DNA of 22,332 nt from an uncultured Collinsella sp. (GCA_902475785.1 CABSAN010000034.1:1-22332), one strand, 5' to 3'. Shown: positions 12,602-22,099, numbered from the stretch's first letter. The notes: a model not told the origin generated them from the letters alone. Numbers and translations are program-made.

Positions 12602-15265
12602 CTCTTGGACTTTGAGGGCCTCGGCCAGGCTGACGCGCTTGATGGAGCGCGTGTGCAGCAGCGCCACGACCAGGTAGGTCGCAAAGCCAATGCCGACGCA
12701 TGCAGCCATGGACCAAGCGGGCACGTAGATCTCGATATTGCCGTTGTAGGCGAGCAGCATCGAGCGGAAGATGGCCGTGAGCGAGCCAATAATGACCGGC
12801 AGGCTCAGCACGAGTGACGCCGCCACGCACAGCGTGATCGAGCGGATGTACAGATGCGAAATCTCGCCATCGCGATAGCCAAAGACTTTCATGTAGCTGA
12901 TCGAACGGGCGCTGTGGTCGATCACAGCCTTGGTCAGCAGGTACATAAACAGCAAGAAGATGAACACCGCAAGCCCAACCATCATGCCGATCATTTTGCT
13001 CATCATACCGATGAACTGGTCACCCACGGCGCGCATGTCGTCGGGCGTGGTGTCGCCGGCAAAGTAGCGCGCGTCGAGGTCGAGCTTCTCGTTGCTCACA
13101 TAGCCGTTAAAGTAGGCGGCGTCGTTGCCGAACAGCTCGTTAAAGTCGTCGATGCTCATATAGACATTCATATCCGACTTAGAGCCCCAAACGCAGTCCT
13201 TGCCCACGTACTCAAAGGAATAATGCTCGCCCTCATACTTGTCATGGAGCGTGACCTTCTGGCCCTCGCTCCAGCCAAACTTATCGAGCAGGCCGCCGCC
13301 AAAGACGACGCGTCCGTCGCCGACGTTGAGGTCTTTCCAGTAGCGCGAATCGGGCGAGATACCGTAGACGGAAATCGTCTCCTCGCCATTACCATCGCCG
13401 CGGTCGTATTGCAGCTGGTAGACGGCATATTTCTCGGCCTGCGCGATTGTACCCGCGCCGTTGTCGGTCGTATTGATCGGGTGGATATCGTCGTTGTCAG
13501 TGTCGATCTTAGAGGCCTTGTCGATCAGGTCGATAGCCTCGTCGCGGTTGCAGCCGAGGGCATCGGCAAGATCGTCAAGGCGCGCGTAGAGCGCATCCTT
13601 CTTGTCCTGAACCTTGGCGAGCGCGTTCTGCGCTGCGGTCAGGCTCTCGGCAGACGGAGATGCGGTCGCGGCATCGGCTGCCGCCTGTGCAGCATCGAAT
13701 GCGTCGTCAAGCTCGTCATCGGCATCCTGGGCGGCGGAAAGCAGCGCGCCGTCAACCGACTGCAAGCGCTCGAGTGCCGACCACTGCTCACGCTCCTCGG
13801 CAGTGCCCTCGAGCTCCAGCGGAGCCTTGAGCGTGTACTGGTGCTCGGCGACCAGGCTTGTCTCGAGATTGTCGGCGTAGTGCGTCATCGTGGGCAGAAT
13901 CGCCAGGCCAAAGAGCAGCAGCAGCGAGGCAAACGCAATGCCCACGAAGAGCGTGGCGAAGTTGCCCAGGTTGCGCAGGAAGATACGCAGGCGGAAGCGG
14001 GAAACAAAACCCATGCGCTCCGGCAGTTGCATACCGCGCTTGGTACCAGACTTGCCGCTCGCTTCGTGACGAAGAAATTGCAACGGCGTCTTGCCCATTT
14101 TGCGAAGCAGGCCCGCCAGCGTGATAAGGATGAGCGCGACGGCGGGAACCACGGCGCACTTCACAAAGATCTCCCAGCTCCAGTACACCTGGAAGGGCGG
14201 CAGGCTGTACGAACCGTAATAGAGGCTGCGCATGGGCTCGGTAAAGAACACAACGCCGAGTGCAGTGCCCAAAAGCGCCGCGACCACGCCCACGATGGCG
14301 GGAAGCGCGAGGTAGTGCAGCACGATCTCGCGTCGACGATAGCCGCTGGCGAGCAGCGTGCCGATGATGGCGCTCTCCTCCTCGATGGTGGCGTCGGTAA
14401 GGACCACAAAGACGAACGCCATAATCACGATGATGATGTCGAGCAGCGTCATCCACATCATGGAATCGCCGTCTACGTCGTCGCGCGCGTAGCCAATGCC
14501 CTGGTTGGAATCGGCGTCGATGAGGTCATCCACGCGCGCATCGGCATCGGTCAGTGCCTCGACCATATCCTGCTCCGCATCGATGCGATCCGCGGTGGGG
14601 AGGTCGCGATTGGTAAAGGTAAAGGAGTAGGTGTAGGCAGGCGCGCCGCCGGCATCCTCGAGCGCGGCAAAGCCGGCATCGGTGACCTCGGCCACGCCAT
14701 AGGTGATGGTGTTCACCGTAAAGTCCGAATTGTTGAGGAACAGCGCCTGGCTGTCGGGCTGGGTCATGATGCCGCAGATGGTGTAGGCGCGGCCCTCAAG
14801 CTCGACCTTATCGCCCACGGCGAGGTCGTTGTTGGTGGCAAAAACTCGATCGATGGCCACCTCGTCGTCCGCCTTGGGTTCCCTGCCCTCACAGTAGGAC
14901 GCGATATCGACCTTGGTGCGGTGCGCATAGGTGCGCAGCGTGCGCTTGGTGCCGTCGTCGCCGGCGGTCTTTTTGATGAGGGCATCGATGGAGAAATTCT
15001 TGTAGAGCCTAACGCCGCCGACGTTCTCCGCCGCGTCTTCGGCAGCCTTGAGCTGCTCGTCGGTGGCCTCGAAGGAGGTGGTCACGCGGCCGTCCTCAAT
15101 CGTGTAGTCGTCGCGCATGTCGTCGATAAGGCAGCCGATGGAATGCGCCGCGAGCAAAAAGCCCGAGGTGAGAGCGATGCTTCCGCACATAAGCAAAAAG
15201 ATGCCCAGGTACTTGCCGATATTGCGCCGCAGCTCGCGCGGGAGACGTTTTGCGAGGGGTGTCAT
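12599..15265 (-). CDS. FtsX/MacB-type ABC transporter permease
   Basis: An 888-aa permease with about eight membrane helices in the order 1 + 3 + 1 + 3: an N-terminal helix (about 17-38), a large outside domain, three helices (LLDIIIVIMAFVFVVL, ALPAIVGVVAALLGTALG, AVVPAVALILITLAGLL), a fifth helix (FATLFVGIAFASLLLLFG), a second outside domain and three final helices. This is the tandem FtsX layout of MacB-like and peptide or lipoprotein exporters, acting by mechanotransmission. The second outside domain holds a long Ala/Asp-rich coiled-coil-like segment. I start at ATG 15265 rather than TTG 15280, which overlaps the upstream stop. The gap to the ATPase stop is 8 bases. The C-terminus is VSLAEALKVQE, with its TAG supplied by the repeat. 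Substrate unknown. Confidence 0.92.
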   Translation of the reverse strand: MTPLAKRLPRELRRNIGKYLGIFLLMCGSIALTSGFLLAAHSIGCLIDDMRDDYTIEDGRVTTSFEATDEQLKAAEDAAENVGGVRLYKNFSIDALIKKTAGDDGTKRTLRTYAHRTKVDIASYCEGREPKADDEVAIDRVFATNNDLAVGDKVELEGRAYTICGIMTQPDSQALFLNNSDFTVNTITYGVAEVTDAGFAALEDAGGAPAYTYSFTFTNRDLPTADRIDAEQDMVEALTDADARVDDLIDADSNQGIGYARDDVDGDSMMWMTLLDIIIVIMAFVFVVLTDATIEEESAIIGTLLASGYRRREIVLHYLALPAIVGVVAALLGTALGVVFFTEPMRSLYYGSYSLPPFQVYWSWEIFVKCAVVPAVALILITLAGLLRKMGKTPLQFLRHEASGKSGTKRGMQLPERMGFVSRFRLRIFLRNLGNFATLFVGIAFASLLLLFGLAILPTMTHYADNLETSLVAEHQYTLKAPLELEGTAEEREQWSALERLQSVDGALLSAAQDADDELDDAFDAAQAAADAATASPSAESLTAAQNALAKVQDKKDALYARLDDLADALGCNRDEAIDLIDKASKIDTDNDDIHPINTTDNGAGTIAQAEKYAVYQLQYDRGDGNGEETISVYGISPDSRYWKDLNVGDGRVVFGGGLLDKFGWSEGQKVTLHDKYEGEHYSFEYVGKDCVWGSKSDMNVYMSIDDFNELFGNDAAYFNGYVSNEKLDLDARYFAGDTTPDDMRAVGDQFIGMMSKMIGMMVGLAVFIFLLFMYLLTKAVIDHSARSISYMKVFGYRDGEISHLYIRSITLCVAASLVLSLPVIIGSLTAIFRSMLLAYNGNIEIYVPAWSMAACVGIGFATYLVVALLHTRSIKRVSLAEALKVQE

Positions 15266-15273
15266 GGCGCCGC

Positions 15274-15987
<714 letters not shown>

Positions 15988-16017
15988 TCTACCCACCATT
16001 GTTAGCCTGCTGATACT

Positions 16018-16046
16018 TTTATGAGGTAATAATAAACCAAGGTGAA
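16018..16046 (-). promoter_or_regulatory. Promoter of the MacB-type ABC operon
   Basis: On the minus strand TTCACC (16046-16041), a 17-base spacer and CATAAA (16023-16018). The region is locally AT-rich. The start point would be near 16011, 12-24 nt before the two possible start codons. Confidence 0.4.
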
Positions 16047-16081
16047 CTATTTTTGGGCGAGAGCGGGGACTTGTTTCAAGG

Positions 16082-16265
16082 CTAGTCGTTGGGGACGTTC
16101 TTAAACGACTAGCTGTTGGGGACACTCTTTCGCCACCCGGCAGCTAGGGACGTTCCCTTTCTGCCGGCAGCTGGGGACAGTCCTTGCCGGCGCGGCCGGC
16201 GAGCCGGCGAATCGGCAAAGACTGTCCCCGATGACTAGTCGTTTAAGAACGTCCCCAATGGCTAG
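16082..16265. repeat. Cluster B of covarying hairpin repeats
   Basis: Same order and orientation as cluster A but without the second unit. CTAGTCGTT/AACGACTAG (16082-16112) is followed by CCGGCAG/CTGCCGG (16137-16167), by the long stem GGGGACAGTCCTTGCCG with its near-complement (16173-16229), and by a reverse unit CTAGTCGTT/AATGGCTAG (16235-16265) that pairs fully if G-T wobbles are allowed. Clusters A and B flank the two-gene MacB-type ABC module as direct repeats. Confidence 0.8.
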
Positions 16266-16269
16266 GTGG

Positions 16270-17475
16270 CTAGGCGCGGGATTTGGCGTGTGCGAGAGCC
16301 AGGCCTACGGCGGCGATGGCAGCGGCAAAGAGCACCGTGACGCCCAGGTCGCAGGCGATGTCGCCCAGCACGGTAGACGTCAAATCAGAGGCAAGCGCCT
16401 TGCCGATCGCGTCGTTCACCCAAAACGTCGGCACAAAGTGCGCCACCGTCTGCACGGCCGGGCCCATCAGCGACAGGGGCATCCAGGCGCCGCCCAAAAA
16501 CGTCATGAGCATGCCGAGCAGGTTGCCCACGCCGTTGAGCAGCTCCTCGCGCGCACCCAGGCTCGAAAGGGCAAAGCCAACGGCCAGCGGCGTGCACGCC
16601 AGGGCAAACGTCGCCGCCAGCGCCAGACACACACGACCCACGCCGACCTCGGCGACCGCGCCGGCAAAGCCCACGACGCCCATCATGCTCGACACAAACC
16701 AGATGCAGACGGTAAGCACGGCGGCAGCCACGAACACGGCAAGCGAACGCCGGCGCTCGGAGATTGGGCCGGCCTCCATGCGGCGCACGCGCTCGGGCTC
16801 GTTCATGCCCGAGAACACCAGTCCCACCGACACGATGACCGACGAGATAATCGCGTACGCACCAAAGTTGAAGTACGACTCGAGCGTGGCGGCGGCAGTC
16901 GAGTCAACCTTGACCTGCTCGACCTCGACCTTGGCGCGCTTCGCGGCGGCATGCTCGGCCGCCTTGGCAACATCGCCGTTGGGGGCAGCGGGCTCAAGCG
17001 CGGCCGCAGCACCCGCGAGCGAGATCCAGCGCGAGGCCTCGGCAGACGAAAGCGCCGCCGCCATGGTGCCGGCGCCGTAGGTCACATCGAGCTTGGGCAG
17101 AGACTCCCCCGCGCGGGCGGCTGCAACAAGGTCGCCCTCAAACCCCTCCGGGATAAAGAACACGCAGTCGGCGCTACCTTTGGCGCTGTTGCTCTTGGAG
17201 AGCGCGTCCGCAAGGTCGTAGGTGTCGTCGCCGACGCCCGTGACCAGCTCAAAACGCGAACCCAGATGCTTGGTAAGCGTACGCGAAAGGTCGCTATTGT
17301 CGCGGTCGACCACGATCACGTTGGTGTCGTAGGGCTTGTACTCGGTGAGCTGCGACGAGTTCCAACTCACCGATGCCGCGATGAATACGCCCATGAGCGA
17401 GATGAACACCGTATAGATGAGCAGGTAGAACGGGTGCGCCAGCGCCATGCGAAGCGCGGTCTTAAAGGTGCTCAT
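16270..17475 (-). CDS. ABC-2 type exporter permease, second subunit
   Basis: A 401-aa membrane protein of the ABC-2 (YhgE/Pip-like or DrrB/NatB-like) type: one N-terminal helix (LIYTVFISLMGVFIAASV), an outside domain of about 160 residues, then five or six C-terminal helices (YAIISSVIVSVGLVFSG through VTVLFAAAIAAVGLALA). The segment LLNGVGNLLGMLMTFLGGAWMPLSLM is typical of the family. ATG 17475 has GGAAGGAG five bases upstream, inside the end of the preceding gene; the two overlap by 14 bases, so translation is probably coupled. It forms an exporter with the other permease and the ATPase. Its TAG stop lies 4 bases from repeat cluster B. Substrate unknown; a lipid, drug or peptide is possible. 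Confidence 0.9.
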   Translation of the reverse strand: MSTFKTALRMALAHPFYLLIYTVFISLMGVFIAASVSWNSSQLTEYKPYDTNVIVVDRDNSDLSRTLTKHLGSRFELVTGVGDDTYDLADALSKSNSAKGSADCVFFIPEGFEGDLVAAARAGESLPKLDVTYGAGTMAAALSSAEASRWISLAGAAAALEPAAPNGDVAKAAEHAAAKRAKVEVEQVKVDSTAAATLESYFNFGAYAIISSVIVSVGLVFSGMNEPERVRRMEAGPISERRRSLAVFVAAAVLTVCIWFVSSMMGVVGFAGAVAEVGVGRVCLALAATFALACTPLAVGFALSSLGAREELLNGVGNLLGMLMTFLGGAWMPLSLMGPAVQTVAHFVPTFWVNDAIGKALASDLTSTVLGDIACDLGVTVLFAAAIAAVGLALAHAKSRA

Positions 17476-18649
17476 AGCGGCTCCTTCCAAAGATCAGCGT
17501 GGCGGCGGCAACGAACAGCAGCGCCATAAGGACCAGCGCGCCGGCGCGAACGGCAAAGGGGCTCAGGTCCTCAAAGAAATACAGGCGATTGAACATGTCG
17601 CAGATGAGCTTGACGGGGTTGAGCCAGCACTCGGCCGGGCAGGCGCGGGCGACGTCGTCGGCAAGCGCCATCGCCGGCTCGCCGTAGAGGCCGGCGAACA
17701 GGGCGCACGTGGTAGCAAAGCCCGTGAGGATGCCGGACTTGGACGCCTTGCCACCCTTAACGGGAAGCGTGCCCACAAAGAGTCCCAGGCCCGTCGCGGC
17801 TAGCGCGGACACGGCGCCGCCCACCAGACACAGTCCCTCGCGCCCGCCAAAGTCGACGCCAACGACCAGGCGCACGTAGCCAATCGCAACCGCCATCGAG
17901 GCAAAGGAAACCAGCCACGAGCCCACAAAGATGCCGGCCAGCGACGCCGTCTTGGAAAGGCCGCCCACGCAGCGGCGCGCGCCAAGGCCCGACAGATTGG
18001 GCTGCAGGTCGACGACGCTCAAGGCGGCAAACTCGGCAGACATCATCGCGACCAGGCCAAAGAGCGCGTAGTAGTAGATGACCGTGTCATCGGGCGTGGT
18101 GCGCGTCAGGCTCACGCGACGGGTGCCGCCCTCGAGCGATAGGGCGCGCGCAACCGCCTCCGGATCGGTAAGCGCCGCCGGGTTGTCCTGGGCAATCTGG
18201 CGCATGAGCTCGGCATTTTGCGTATACGAGCTTGCCACCGTCTCCAGAATGCTGCGGTCGGCGAGCACCGACGTCGCACGCGAGCTGTCATAACTCGAAA
18301 GCAACGTGAGCCTGGGTGCGCCCGCATCGTCGACCGTATAGATGCCCGCGACCTCGCCGGCCTTGAGTGCTTTGCGCGCGGCTGCCAAGTCTTTGTACTC
18401 GCTCACATCGAGCAGCTGGTCGTCACCTTCCTTGGCAAGCGACGTCGCAACGTCCTTAAAGGTCGAAGCGTCCCAGGCCTCGTCCGCCACGACGGCAACC
18501 GGCACCGGGTCGATCTTACCGTCGGAGCTGAGGTTCACAAACATAATCATAAACATCGTGGAAAGCGCGATGGGAAAGACCGCGCTCCAGACCCACGTGC
18601 TCGGCCGGCGCAGCAGCGTCTTGACCGTGGTGATGATGGTGTTGAACAT
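17462..18649 (-). CDS. ABC-2 type exporter permease, first subunit
   Basis: A 395-aa membrane protein: an N-terminal helix (WVWSAVFPIALSTMFMIMFV), an outside domain of about 170 residues, then about six C-terminal helices. The topology equals that of its partner encoded downstream, so they probably form a heterodimer. ATG 18649 was chosen over an upstream-extended frame because it follows the ATPase stop by 10 bases with GGGGGGCGG before it, and the protein begins MFNTIITTVKTLLRRP like other ABC-2 subunits. The three-gene unit (ATPase, permease, permease) is divergent from a two-component system that likely controls it. Confidence 0.9.
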   Translation of the reverse strand: MFNTIITTVKTLLRRPSTWVWSAVFPIALSTMFMIMFVNLSSDGKIDPVPVAVVADEAWDASTFKDVATSLAKEGDDQLLDVSEYKDLAAARKALKAGEVAGIYTVDDAGAPRLTLLSSYDSSRATSVLADRSILETVASSYTQNAELMRQIAQDNPAALTDPEAVARALSLEGGTRRVSLTRTTPDDTVIYYYALFGLVAMMSAEFAALSVVDLQPNLSGLGARRCVGGLSKTASLAGIFVGSWLVSFASMAVAIGYVRLVVGVDFGGREGLCLVGGAVSALAATGLGLFVGTLPVKGGKASKSGILTGFATTCALFAGLYGEPAMALADDVARACPAECWLNPVKLICDMFNRLYFFEDLSPFAVRAGALVLMALLFVAAATLIFGRSRYEHL

Positions 18650-18659
18650 AGCCGCCCCC

Positions 18660-19598
18660 CTAGTCGCGCAGCTCGCGGCCGGTGATCTCGAGAAACACGT
18701 CGTTGAGGGTCGGCGGTTCGCTCCATACGCGGCCGAGCGCAACGTCGGCGGCGCGCAATGTGTCGAGGATGTCGACCAGGTTGTGCGGACTCGCCTCGCA
18801 GGTGCAGACGAGTTCGCCGCCGGACAGATCGACGCTGAGCACGTGCTCGAGGGCGCGCAACCGCTCGACCGTGGCGGGCTCGACGGCGCCTACCTCGACG
18901 GTCACGCGCTCGCCCATCTGGATCATGCGCTTGAGCTCGTCGTTGGTGCCCTGCGCCAGCACGCGACCGCCGTCCATGATCATGATGCGGCTGCAGATCT
19001 GCTCGACTTCCTCCATGTAATGGCTGGTATACACCACCGTGGCGCCCTCGTCGCGCAGGCGGCAGATGCCCTCCAGGATGGCGTTGCGGCTCTGCGGGTC
19101 GACCGCCACCGTGGGCTCATCAAAAAAGATAAGCTCGGGCTTGTGCGCGATACCGCAGGCGATGTTGAGGCGGCGCGCCAGGCCGCCCGAGAGCTTGCCG
19201 GGACGGAACTTGGTAAAGTCGCCCAGCCCGACAAAGTCGATCGCCTCGTCCACCAGCGCGCGGCGGCGCTTGCGGTCGTTGATGTAAAGGCTGCAGAAAT
19301 AGTCGATGTTCTCGCGCACCGTAAGCTCATCGAATACCGCCACCTGCTGCGGCACCACGCCGATGCGGCGCTTGAGGTCGTAGCGGGCGGGCGTCATGGG
19401 CTCGCCAAACAGCTCGATGGTGCCCTTGTCGTAAGCGAGCAGCTGCAGAATACAGTTGATGGACGTGGTCTTGCCCGAGCCGTTGGGGCCCAGCAGGCCA
19501 AAGATCTCGCCGGGGGCGATGCTCAGGTTAAAGTGGTCGAGCGCGATAAGATCGTCGTAGCGCTTGACGAGGTTTTCGACGTGGACGATATCTGTCAT
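18660..19598 (-). CDS. ABC-2 exporter ATPase
   Basis: A 312-aa ATPase of the CcmA/DrrA/NatA type: Walker A GPNGSGKT (37-44), Q-loop VVPQQVAVFDELT, signature LSGGLARR (136-143; the middle residue Leu is unusual but tolerated), Walker B LIFFDEPTVAVDP (156-168) and H-loop His193 (TSHYMEE). The C-terminal 80 residues form the extra domain found in drug- and lipid-exporter ATPases. ATG 19598 has GGAAGGG 7 bases upstream; an open frame extends further but is not homologous. It heads the exporter operon. The kinase gene starts 210 bases away on the other strand. Confidence 0.93.
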   Translation of the reverse strand: MTDIVHVENLVKRYDDLIALDHFNLSIAPGEIFGLLGPNGSGKTTSINCILQLLAYDKGTIELFGEPMTPARYDLKRRIGVVPQQVAVFDELTVRENIDYFCSLYINDRKRRRALVDEAIDFVGLGDFTKFRPGKLSGGLARRLNIACGIAHKPELIFFDEPTVAVDPQSRNAILEGICRLRDEGATVVYTSHYMEEVEQICSRIMIMDGGRVLAQGTNDELKRMIQMGERVTVEVGAVEPATVERLRALEHVLSVDLSGGELVCTCEASPHNLVDILDTLRAADVALGRVWSEPPTLNDVFLEITGRELRD

Positions 19599-19674
19599 GA
19601 GGCGGCCCTTCCGTTGATTGCGGCCCGGTACGATTGCATCATCGCAGGAGCGGGCGGCGCGCACCAGTGAGCTT

Positions 19675-19764
19675 TGTCACGAGTGCGAGGGAGCGGAGGC
19701 GAAACCCCCGCTTGCGCGAGCGATCGACGCCGCTTTGCCGCGCGGGAGGAATGTCACGGTTGCG
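19675..19764. promoter_or_regulatory. Direct repeats in the divergent exporter/kinase promoter region
   Basis: TGTCACGAGTGCG (19675-19687) and TGTCACGGTTGCG (19752-19764) match at 11 of 13 positions. They lie in the 210-bp gap between the exporter operon and the kinase gene, where a response regulator would be expected to bind. Half of the first copy also belongs to a short palindrome, GTGA-N6-TCAC (19668-19681). Weak evidence by sequence alone. Confidence 0.3.
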
Positions 19765-19796
19765 CAGGCGGCCCCTCCACCACGCGCGGCTTCGCG

Positions 19797-19802
19797 TACA
19801 AT
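19797..19802 (+). promoter_or_regulatory. -10 box giving a leaderless kinase mRNA
   Basis: TACAAT ends 6 bases before the ATG at 19809, so transcription would start at or next to the start codon. There is no Shine-Dalgarno sequence in front of that ATG. No clear -35 box is visible. Leaderless mRNAs are common in actinobacteria. Confidence 0.5.
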
Positions 19803-19808
19803 ACCCGT

Positions 19809-20954
19809 ATGAACAGGCTTTTCGACAAATCGATCGTGCTGGCGTGCTGTATTGCGGCCGCCATGGGTCTTGCTGTGGACGCTCGCCTGGTCGCGGCGTT
19901 TTGCCTTGGCGTTATCGCCACCTCGCTGGCCGAGGTCGCACAGGGGGAACGCACGCGCCGTGTAAGCGAGGCCGCGAGTTGCGCTTACATCATCGCGGCC
20001 GTCTTCGCGCCGCCCTTTGTGCCGTTTGCGCCTCTCGCCCTCTATGACATCGCGCGGCGCGTGCGCCGTGAGCGCGCCTGGGTCGCGCTGGGCATTGGCT
20101 CCGTTTTTGCTTTTGCGCTCGTCGCAGACCTTCGCGCCGATGCGCTCACCGCCCGAACGCTCCTGCTGACCGCCATCCTTTCGGTTGCCGCCACCTTGTT
20201 ATCGCTACGTACCGCCCAGTTGGAGCGCGAGCAGCAGCGCATGCGCCGCACCCGCGACGAACTGCAGGAGCGTGCCCTGGCGCTCGAAGCGCGCAACCGC
20301 GATCTTGCCGACCGCCAGGACTACGAAGTCGAGCTCGCGACGCTCGCCGAACGCGCCCGCATCGCGCGCGAGATCCACGATAACGTCGGGCACCAGCTCA
20401 CGCGCGCCTCACTGCGGGCCGAAGCCCTGCGCGTGGTCCACGCCGACGAGCCCGGCGTCGCCGCCGATTTCGCCGACGTCAAGCACACGGTTGACGAGGC
20501 GCTCCGGCTTGTGCGCACCAGCGTCCACGCGCTCAACGACAACGCTGTCGACCTTTCCGTGCAGCTCGAACGCATTGTTGAAGGCGCGCGCTCGGACAGC
20601 GGCCCGCAGATTGAGCTTGAGGTTATGACCGAGCATGCACCCGCAAACGTCGCGAACTGCTTTACGGCGGTCCTGCGCGAGGCGCTCTCCAACACCATGC
20701 GCCACGCTTGCGCCCATACTGTCACCGTACGGTGCATGGAGCATCCGTCGTTTTACCAGCTCATCGTTACCGACGATGGCGTGGGCGGGGTCCAAGCAAT
20801 CGGCCGTGGCGCCGCGGAGGGCATGGGGCTCGCCTCCATGCGCGAGCGCATCGAGGCGCTTGGCGGCACCTTCACCGCCGGTCCGCGCGCCGGCGTCGGC
20901 GGCTGGCGCGTGTTTGCCACCGTTCCCAAACAGCAAGGAGATGAGGACCGATGA
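19809..20954 (+). CDS. NarL/DesK-type sensor histidine kinase
   Basis: A 381-aa kinase. Four or five hydrophobic segments (8-132) form the sensor, with almost no outside loops. A coiled coil follows (134-180), then HisKA_3 with the phospho-acceptor His190 in REIHDNVGHQL. The HATPase domain (285-375) has its N-box at REALSNTMRHA (Asn295), the G1 box DDGVGG (322-327) and the G2 box GMGLASMRERIEALGG. The membrane-embedded sensor suggests detection of a membrane or cell-wall signal. The start is the ATG at 19809 preceded by a -10 box; a longer frame from 19674 is unlikely because its first 45 residues look like non-coding DNA. The response regulator gene overlaps by 4 bases (ATGA). Likely target: the divergent ABC-2 exporter. 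Confidence 0.92.
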   Translation: MNRLFDKSIVLACCIAAAMGLAVDARLVAAFCLGVIATSLAEVAQGERTRRVSEAASCAYIIAAVFAPPFVPFAPLALYDIARRVRRERAWVALGIGSVFAFALVADLRADALTARTLLLTAILSVAATLLSLRTAQLEREQQRMRRTRDELQERALALEARNRDLADRQDYEVELATLAERARIAREIHDNVGHQLTRASLRAEALRVVHADEPGVAADFADVKHTVDEALRLVRTSVHALNDNAVDLSVQLERIVEGARSDSGPQIELEVMTEHAPANVANCFTAVLREALSNTMRHACAHTVTVRCMEHPSFYQLIVTDDGVGGVQAIGRGAAEGMGLASMRERIEALGGTFTAGPRAGVGGWRVFATVPKQQGDEDR

Positions 20955-21580
20955 GGCTCATCGTTGTCGACGACGACCGCTTGGTGGTCGATTCGCTCAA
21001 GATTATCCTGGGCGCCCAGCCGCAGATCGAGGTGGTGGGCACCGGCGCCAACGGCAACGATGCGTTGGCGCTCTACGCCGAGCACGCACCCGATATCGCA
21101 CTGCTCGACATTCAGATGCCGGAGCGCGACGGCCTTTCGGCGGCACGCGAGATCCTCGAGCGCGACCCTGCGGCGCGCGTGGTGTTTCTGACGACATTCT
21201 CGGATGACGAGTACATTGTGTCGGCGCTCAAACTGGGTGCCCGCGGCTATCTGATCAAAACCGATGTCGCCGCCATTCCGCCAGCGTTGGCGCAGGTCAT
21301 GGACGGCAAACGCGTGCTCGAGGGTAAGGCGATCGAGGATATCAACTTTGATGGGGCGGACGTCGAGGCCGGCGCGACCCGCCGGCCCGCCGCCTTTGCC
21401 AGCCTGACCGACCGCGAGTTCGAAGTCGCCGAGCTCATCGCCCGCGGCCTCGACAACAAGGAGATCGCTGCCACCGCCTATATGGGCGAAGGCACCGTGC
21501 GCAACCACATCAGCTCGATCCTTGCCAAAATGGGTCTGCGCAACCGCACGCAGATCGCCATCGCCTACCTGCGGGGGTAA
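20951..21580 (+). CDS. LuxR/NarL-type response regulator
   Basis: A 209-aa regulator. The receiver domain (1-115) has the acidic pocket Asp7-Asp9, phospho-acceptor Asp53 (LLDIQMP), Thr81/Thr82 and Lys103 (LIKTD). A LuxR-type helix-turn-helix follows (145-205, LTDREFEVAELIARGLDNKEIA ... GTVRNHISSILAKMGLRNRTQ, with gaps shown by dots). All conserved residues are present, so it should be active. The ATG overlaps the kinase stop and is preceded by AAGGAG within the kinase gene. It is the partner of the kinase and most likely regulates the divergent exporter operon. Confidence 0.95.
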   Translation: MRLIVVDDDRLVVDSLKIILGAQPQIEVVGTGANGNDALALYAEHAPDIALLDIQMPERDGLSAAREILERDPAARVVFLTTFSDDEYIVSALKLGARGYLIKTDVAAIPPALAQVMDGKRVLEGKAIEDINFDGADVEAGATRRPAAFASLTDREFEVAELIARGLDNKEIAATAYMGEGTVRNHISSILAKMGLRNRTQIAIAYLRG

Positions 21581-21641
21581 TTGCCCGAAGACCGACCGCC
21601 CCGGCAAAGAAAAATAGCTGCTACCGATTTAATGCCATTTC

Positions 21642-21793
21642 AAAACTATGCCGGATTACGGGGCAAAAGTCGGAGCCCTCATCCATAGCCTCATTTTCTG
21701 CAAAATGACAGCCCATCTACCTGCGGTTTTATTTTCACGGATATCGGCATGGTTGAGGGCTCGTGACTCAGCCCCGTAAACCGGCATTGTTTT
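21642..21793. repeat. Long imperfect inverted repeat, element 1
   Basis: The arms AAAAC-ATGCCGG-TTACGGGGC (21642-21664; dashes mark variable positions) and its reverse complement (21771-21793) match at 21 of 23 bases. The pairing continues inward through AGTC..GAGCCCTCA.CCAT (about 21668-21690 with 21743-21768). The core holds CATTTTCTGCAAAATG and the motif TCTACCTGCGGTTTT. This makes a very long cruciform-capable hairpin, related to element 2 by its core motif. Confidence 0.65.
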
Positions 21794-21878
21794 GTTCGGG
21801 CGGCCCTGCACGAGCGCCTCCGCAAGTCTCGCGGGACCAAAATGATCCGTTTTCCTCCGCCCGCGGAGATCGGCCGAC

Positions 21879-22052
21879 GGCGCCCGCCACGAAATCGGCC
21901 CATCTACTACGTTTAACTCGATACCCCCGACCATAACCGCGTTTCATGAAAAACCGCAGGCGTTCTACCTGCAGTTTTTATTTCGCATTACTTGTTGTGG
22001 TCGAGGGCTACCGCCTAAACGTAGTAGACGGTCTGATTTCGTGGCGCCCCCG
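21879..22052. repeat. Long imperfect inverted repeat, element 2
   Basis: The arms run from 21879-21937 and 21994-22052 and share CCACGAAATC, CTACTACGTTTA and TCGACCA-like blocks as reverse complements. The centre is a tight hairpin AAAAACCGCAGG (21949-21960) with CCTGCAGTTTTT (21968-21979), which looks like a terminator. The motif TCTACCTGC-GTTTT and the following GGTYGAGGGCT also occur in element 1 in the same orientation, so both belong to one repeat family. Confidence 0.65.
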
Positions 22053-22064
22053 GCGCACAAAAGC

Positions 22065-22099
22065 GCCGCCACGGAGAAGGGAGATGTCTCCGTGGCGGC
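22065..22099 (-). terminator. Second terminator hairpin after the LPXTG gene
   Basis: GCCGCCACGGAGA and TCTCCGTGGCGGC form a perfect 13-bp stem with a 9-base loop. On the minus strand the sequence GCTTTTGTG follows, so it can end transcripts coming from the surface-protein gene. Confidence 0.7.

Noticed and set aside
21656..21934. 92-codon minus-strand open frame
   Set aside because: Lies across the two long inverted repeats, lacks a good start site and shows no recognisable domain.
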